This document shows, piece after piece, positions 61,285 to 64,000 of a stretch of 64,000 bases of DNA. The notes below the pieces were generated by a model. That model was not told the DNA's origin, searched no databases, and saw only the letters and a list, made by a program, of their open reading frames with translations. Each line of letters starts with the position of its first letter. The first letter of the stretch is position 1. Source of the stretch: RHKX01 sp963823565 (lineage in GTDB: Bacteria; Actinomycetota; Thermoleophilia; Solirubrobacterales; 70-9); NCBI GenBank assembly GCA_963823565.1, contig CAWGLR010000003.1, positions 248,001 through 312,000 of the forward strand. Direction: 5' to 3'. The position numbers were made by a program, and so were the translations under genes.

Positions 61285-62428
61285 GCTGCATCGGTCGCTC
61301 ATGGACGCCACCGCCGAGCAGCCCGGGGCGCGGGCGGCGCTCGCGGCGGCGCTGCGGGCAGGGCCTTCACACGCCTACCTGTTCGTCGGCCCCTCCGGCA
61401 GCGGCAAGGCGGCGGCCGCGCGGGCTTTCGCGGCCGAGCTGCTGGCGCGCGGAGCCGGCGACCCGGAGGAGGCGCGGCGACGCGCGCTCGCCGACCCCTC
61501 GCCGCACCCGGACCTCGCCTGGCTGCGCCCGCCCGGCAACCAGCACCTGGTCGACGACGTGCGGCGCGAGGTGATCGGCAGCGTCCCCTACCGGCCCTTC
61601 GAGGGTGAGCGCCGAGCCTTCGTCATCGAGGCCGCCGACGCGATGGCCGAGGAGAGCCAGAACGCGCTGCTGAAGACGCTGGAGGAGCCGCCTCCCTACG
61701 CGCACCTGATCCTGATCACGGCCGAGCCGGCGGCGGTCCTCGACACCGTCCGCAGCCGCTGCCAGCGGATCGACTTCGCACCGCTCTCGCCCGAGGCGCT
61801 CGCCGCCCGGCTCGCGAGCGAGTTCCCCGGCGCCGAGGAGCGGAAGCTGCTCGCCCTCGCCCGTCTCGGCGGCGGCGACCTCAACCGGGCGCTGCTGCTG
61901 GGGACGCCGACCGGCGAGCGGCTCCGCGCCCGGGCGGAGGCCAGCGCCCGGGCCGCGATCTCGGGCGAGGTCGGCGCGCGCCCCTGGACCGACCTGCTCG
62001 CGCTCGCGACCGAGCTGGGCAAGACGGAGGGCGCCGCAGCCGCCGAGGCGGCGGACGCCCGCGCCGATGAGATCGGAGGCGGCCGCGACGCCGACCGCAT
62101 CCGCCGCGAGGGCGCGGACGCCGCCAAGCGGGCCGAGCGCCGCGCCCGCACCGCCGCCGTCGACCTCTCCCTCGCGCTCGTCGCCTCCTGGTTCACCGAC
62201 GTCATCGCCGTGGCCGAGGGCGCGCCCGACCTCGCCCGCAACGCCGACCGCTCCGACGAGCTCGCCGCCGACGCGGCGGGGGCTGATCCGCTCGCCGTCC
62301 GCCGCGCCGCCGAGCTCGCGATGGAGACCCGCGCACGGCTGCGGGTAAACGTAAACGAGGAGCTGGCGCTGGACGCCTTGTTCCACCGGGCGGCCGCCGC
62401 GCTTGGCGACGGCCTCTCAGTGGGCTAA
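61271..62428 (+). CDS. holB: DNA polymerase III delta' subunit
   Basis: 385 aa AAA+ clamp-loader subunit. LFVGPSGSGKAAAARAFAAELL near residues 37-58 is the P-loop region; a SRC-type arginine motif appears as VLDTVRSRCQRIDF, and ESQNALLKTLEEPPPYAHLILIT is the Walker B/sensor block. There is no evident four-Cys zinc module. It overlaps tmk by 14 bp, the usual tmk-holB order. ATG 61277 is an equally possible start. Confidence 0.93.
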   Translation: MVMAELHRSLMDATAEQPGARAALAAALRAGPSHAYLFVGPSGSGKAAAARAFAAELLARGAGDPEEARRRALADPSPHPDLAWLRPPGNQHLVDDVRREVIGSVPYRPFEGERRAFVIEAADAMAEESQNALLKTLEEPPPYAHLILITAEPAAVLDTVRSRCQRIDFAPLSPEALAARLASEFPGAEERKLLALARLGGGDLNRALLLGTPTGERLRARAEASARAAISGEVGARPWTDLLALATELGKTEGAAAAEAADARADEIGGGRDADRIRREGADAAKRAERRARTAAVDLSLALVASWFTDVIAVAEGAPDLARNADRSDELAADAAGADPLAVRRAAELAMETRARLRVNVNEELALDALFHRAAAALGDGLSVG

Positions 62429-62439
62429 AAGAGGTGCCG

Positions 62440-64000
62440 ATGGCGCTCGACGCGACCCCACCGAAGCTACCCGACGGCGTCCCGCCGCCGACGAAGCCGC
62501 CCGAGCTCCCGGTGACGGCCGACCGGCCGGCGATCCGCCCGATCAGGTCGCGGCGGCCGTTCGGCGTCCGCCTCTGGCTCGCGCTGATGTTCGCCGCGAT
62601 CGGGATCCTCACCGGCACGACCGTCTACCTGGTCGTCTCCGGGTCGAGCGAGAACGCGGCCGAGAGCCGCACCTCGGACCTCGCCGCCGGCCGCACGAAC
62701 CGGCTCCGCGACAACGTCGAGATCGCGCTGCCGAGCGGCCGGCTGACGCGGGCCAACGTCCACGACGCGGTCGAGGTCCTCCGCCGCTCCCGCCCGAACG
62801 AGAACTTCCGCACCTGGATCTACAACACGCCCCGGGTCACGAGGGGCCGGCTCATCGCGGGCTCGCGCGTCGTCAGCCCGCGCGAGGTCAACGGGCTCGA
62901 CATCGCCGAGGTTCCCGGCGCCCGGGAGGCGGCGCAGCAGGCGCTGCGGGAGGGCGGAACGGTCATCGACGCGCTTCCCGGCGGGCGTACGCTCGTCGCC
63001 GTCCAGCTCGTCGGCCTGACCGGCAAGCAGGGTGTGCTCCTGTCGGTCTCCGAGCAGCCGGAGGAGGTGAGCTCGGCGCTCGCGGCGCTACGCGGCCAGC
63101 GCCTGACCGCGCTCGTCGTCTCGGTCATCGTCGCCGGCCTGATCGGGTTCCTCGTCGCGAGCCTGATCACCACCCGGGTCAAGAAGCTGGCGGCGGCGGC
63201 GGGCGAGCTCGCCGAGGGCCACCTCGACAAGCCGCTCAACACCGGCGGCCGCGACGAGATCGGCGACCTCGGCCGGACGCTCGACTCGATGCGGATAGCG
63301 CTCGCCGAGACGTTCGAGGCGCTCGCGTCGGAGCGCGACCGCCTGTCGGCCGTCTTCGCCTCGCTGGCGGAGGCGGTGATCGTCGTCGACCCCCACGGCG
63401 ACGTCCGTTTCGCCAACCCCGCCTCGGGCCATCTCGTCAACCCCGACGGGTCGGTCGTCGAGGCGCTGCGCCCGTGGATCCGGCGCGCCACCCACCGCGG
63501 CAGCGCCGAGAGCGACCACGTCGCGATCGGCAACCGGGTCTTCGCGATCGGGGCCCGCTACCTGCCGGCGGAGCGCTCGGCGCTGCTCGTCGTCCGCGAC
63601 CGCACCGAGGAGCTGCGGCGCGACCAGGCCGAGCGCGAGTTCGTCTCGAACGCCGCCCACGAGCTGCGCAACCCGATCGCCGGCATGTCCGGCGCGATCG
63701 AGGTCCTGCGCTCCGGCGCCAAGGACGATCCCGAGGCGCGCGACCACTTCCTCGACCGGCTCGCCGTCGACATCGACCGCGTCAGCCGCCTGACGAAGGC
63801 GCTGCTGACGCTGGCGCGGATGGAGGCGATCGCCGAGGGGGAGGCGGACGTCGTCAGCGTCGACCTCGCGGTCGAGGAGGCGGTGGGCGCGCTCGACGTC
63901 CCCAAGGGCGTCGAGCTGCGGCGCGAGGTCGACGCCGATCTCGTCGCCGAGGCCGACCCGGTGCTGCTCCGCCAGGTGCTGATCGGGTTGCTGACGAACG
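62440..64000 (+). CDS. sensor histidine kinase, 3' end beyond the window
   Basis: At least 520 residues, open at the right edge. A 45-residue Pro-rich cytosolic start, TM1 (~47-65), an extracytoplasmic sensor region (~66-220), TM2 (~222-245), HAMP (~246-298), a PAS-like segment (SAVFASLAEAVIVVDPHGDVRFANPASG), then HisKA with phospho-acceptor H407 in NAAHELRNPIAG. The ATPase domain begins before the edge. ATG 62440 follows AGAGG by 6 nt. It lies 11 bp after holB; no response regulator is visible in the window. Confidence 0.9.
   Translation, partial: MALDATPPKLPDGVPPPTKPPELPVTADRPAIRPIRSRRPFGVRLWLALMFAAIGILTGTTVYLVVSGSSENAAESRTSDLAAGRTNRLRDNVEIALPSGRLTRANVHDAVEVLRRSRPNENFRTWIYNTPRVTRGRLIAGSRVVSPREVNGLDIAEVPGAREAAQQALREGGTVIDALPGGRTLVAVQLVGLTGKQGVLLSVSEQPEEVSSALAALRGQRLTALVVSVIVAGLIGFLVASLITTRVKKLAAAAGELAEGHLDKPLNTGGRDEIGDLGRTLDSMRIALAETFEALASERDRLSAVFASLAEAVIVVDPHGDVRFANPASGHLVNPDGSVVEALRPWIRRATHRGSAESDHVAIGNRVFAIGARYLPAERSALLVVRDRTEELRRDQAEREFVSNAAHELRNPIAGMSGAIEVLRSGAKDDPEARDHFLDRLAVDIDRVSRLTKALLTLARMEAIAEGEADVVSVDLAVEEAVGALDVPKGVELRREVDADLVAEADPVLLRQVLIGLLTN

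Overview
The window reads as a chromosome segment of a high-GC Actinobacteriota member, most likely Thermoleophilia/Solirubrobacterales. The evidence is the very high GC, heavy use of GTG and TTG starts, chains of ATGA/GTGA/TGATG overlaps, two DUF559 proteins of the kind common in that class, an NrdJ-only style ribonucleotide reductase, a c-di-AMP (ydaO-type) riboswitch before an NlpC/P60 hydrolase, and many promoters whose -10 hexamer lies 6-8 nt before the start codon, implying leaderless mRNAs. The taxonomic call is inference. I saw no tRNA, rRNA, CRISPR array, integrase, transposase or phage module.

Left part (1-14.7 kb): a minus-strand respiratory complex I locus. nuoA-B-C-D-E (13651 to 9734) is separated from nuoF-G-H (5678 to 819) by about 4 kb holding a DUF559 protein and a DUF2892-MMPL-ArsR cassette with its own palindromic operator. 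nuoI to nuoN are not here; a gene that looks like a cation:proton antiporter runs off the left edge. Next come a small membrane protein, a flavin reductase, a lipoprotein cytochrome c and serS.

16.5-21.5 kb: an arginine deiminase operon, arcC - YfcC-type carrier - arcA - arcB, which would turn arginine into ornithine, ammonia, CO2 and ATP. It starts from a TTGACA promoter carrying an inverted repeat and ends in very large GC hairpins. 21.6-36.7 kb is a mixed set: msrB, thioesterase, flavin reductase-like protein, ATP-grasp protein, topoisomerase IB, hydrolase/SRPBCC/SDR chain, DsbA-like protein, NlpC/P60 protein with riboswitch, heme A synthase, CsoR with its operator, HXXEE protein, flavin monooxygenase and a trehalose-synthase-like glycosyltransferase.

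36.8-46.5 kb: one long operon joining a cytosolic group-3b-like [NiFe] hydrogenase (hyhB, a stand-alone cyclic-nucleotide-binding protein, hyhG, hyhS, hyhL, maturation protease) to a 2-oxoacid:ferredoxin oxidoreductase (gamma, alpha, beta) and a GltD-like NAD(P)H oxidoreductase with a fused ferredoxin tail. Together these could exchange electrons among H2, NAD(P)H, ferredoxin and 2-oxoacids. It ends at a strong hairpin.

46.6-64 kb: a TetR-sulfatase pair, a two-domain multicopper oxidase, a secreted lipase-like protein, nrdJ with a long leader holding a terminator-like hairpin, a hemolysin-III protein with an 11-residue-repeat N-terminus, an acetyltransferase, a second DUF559 protein, a precorrin-2 dehydrogenase-like gene, an archaeal-type topoisomerase I, tmk, holB and a sensor histidine kinase cut by the right edge.

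The most novel-looking signal is a short element of about 55 bp present twice (21651-21705 and 51088-51142), each copy 3' of a minus-strand gene. Its flanks are conserved and its central 7-bp hairpin shows compensatory base changes, as expected of a structured RNA family.
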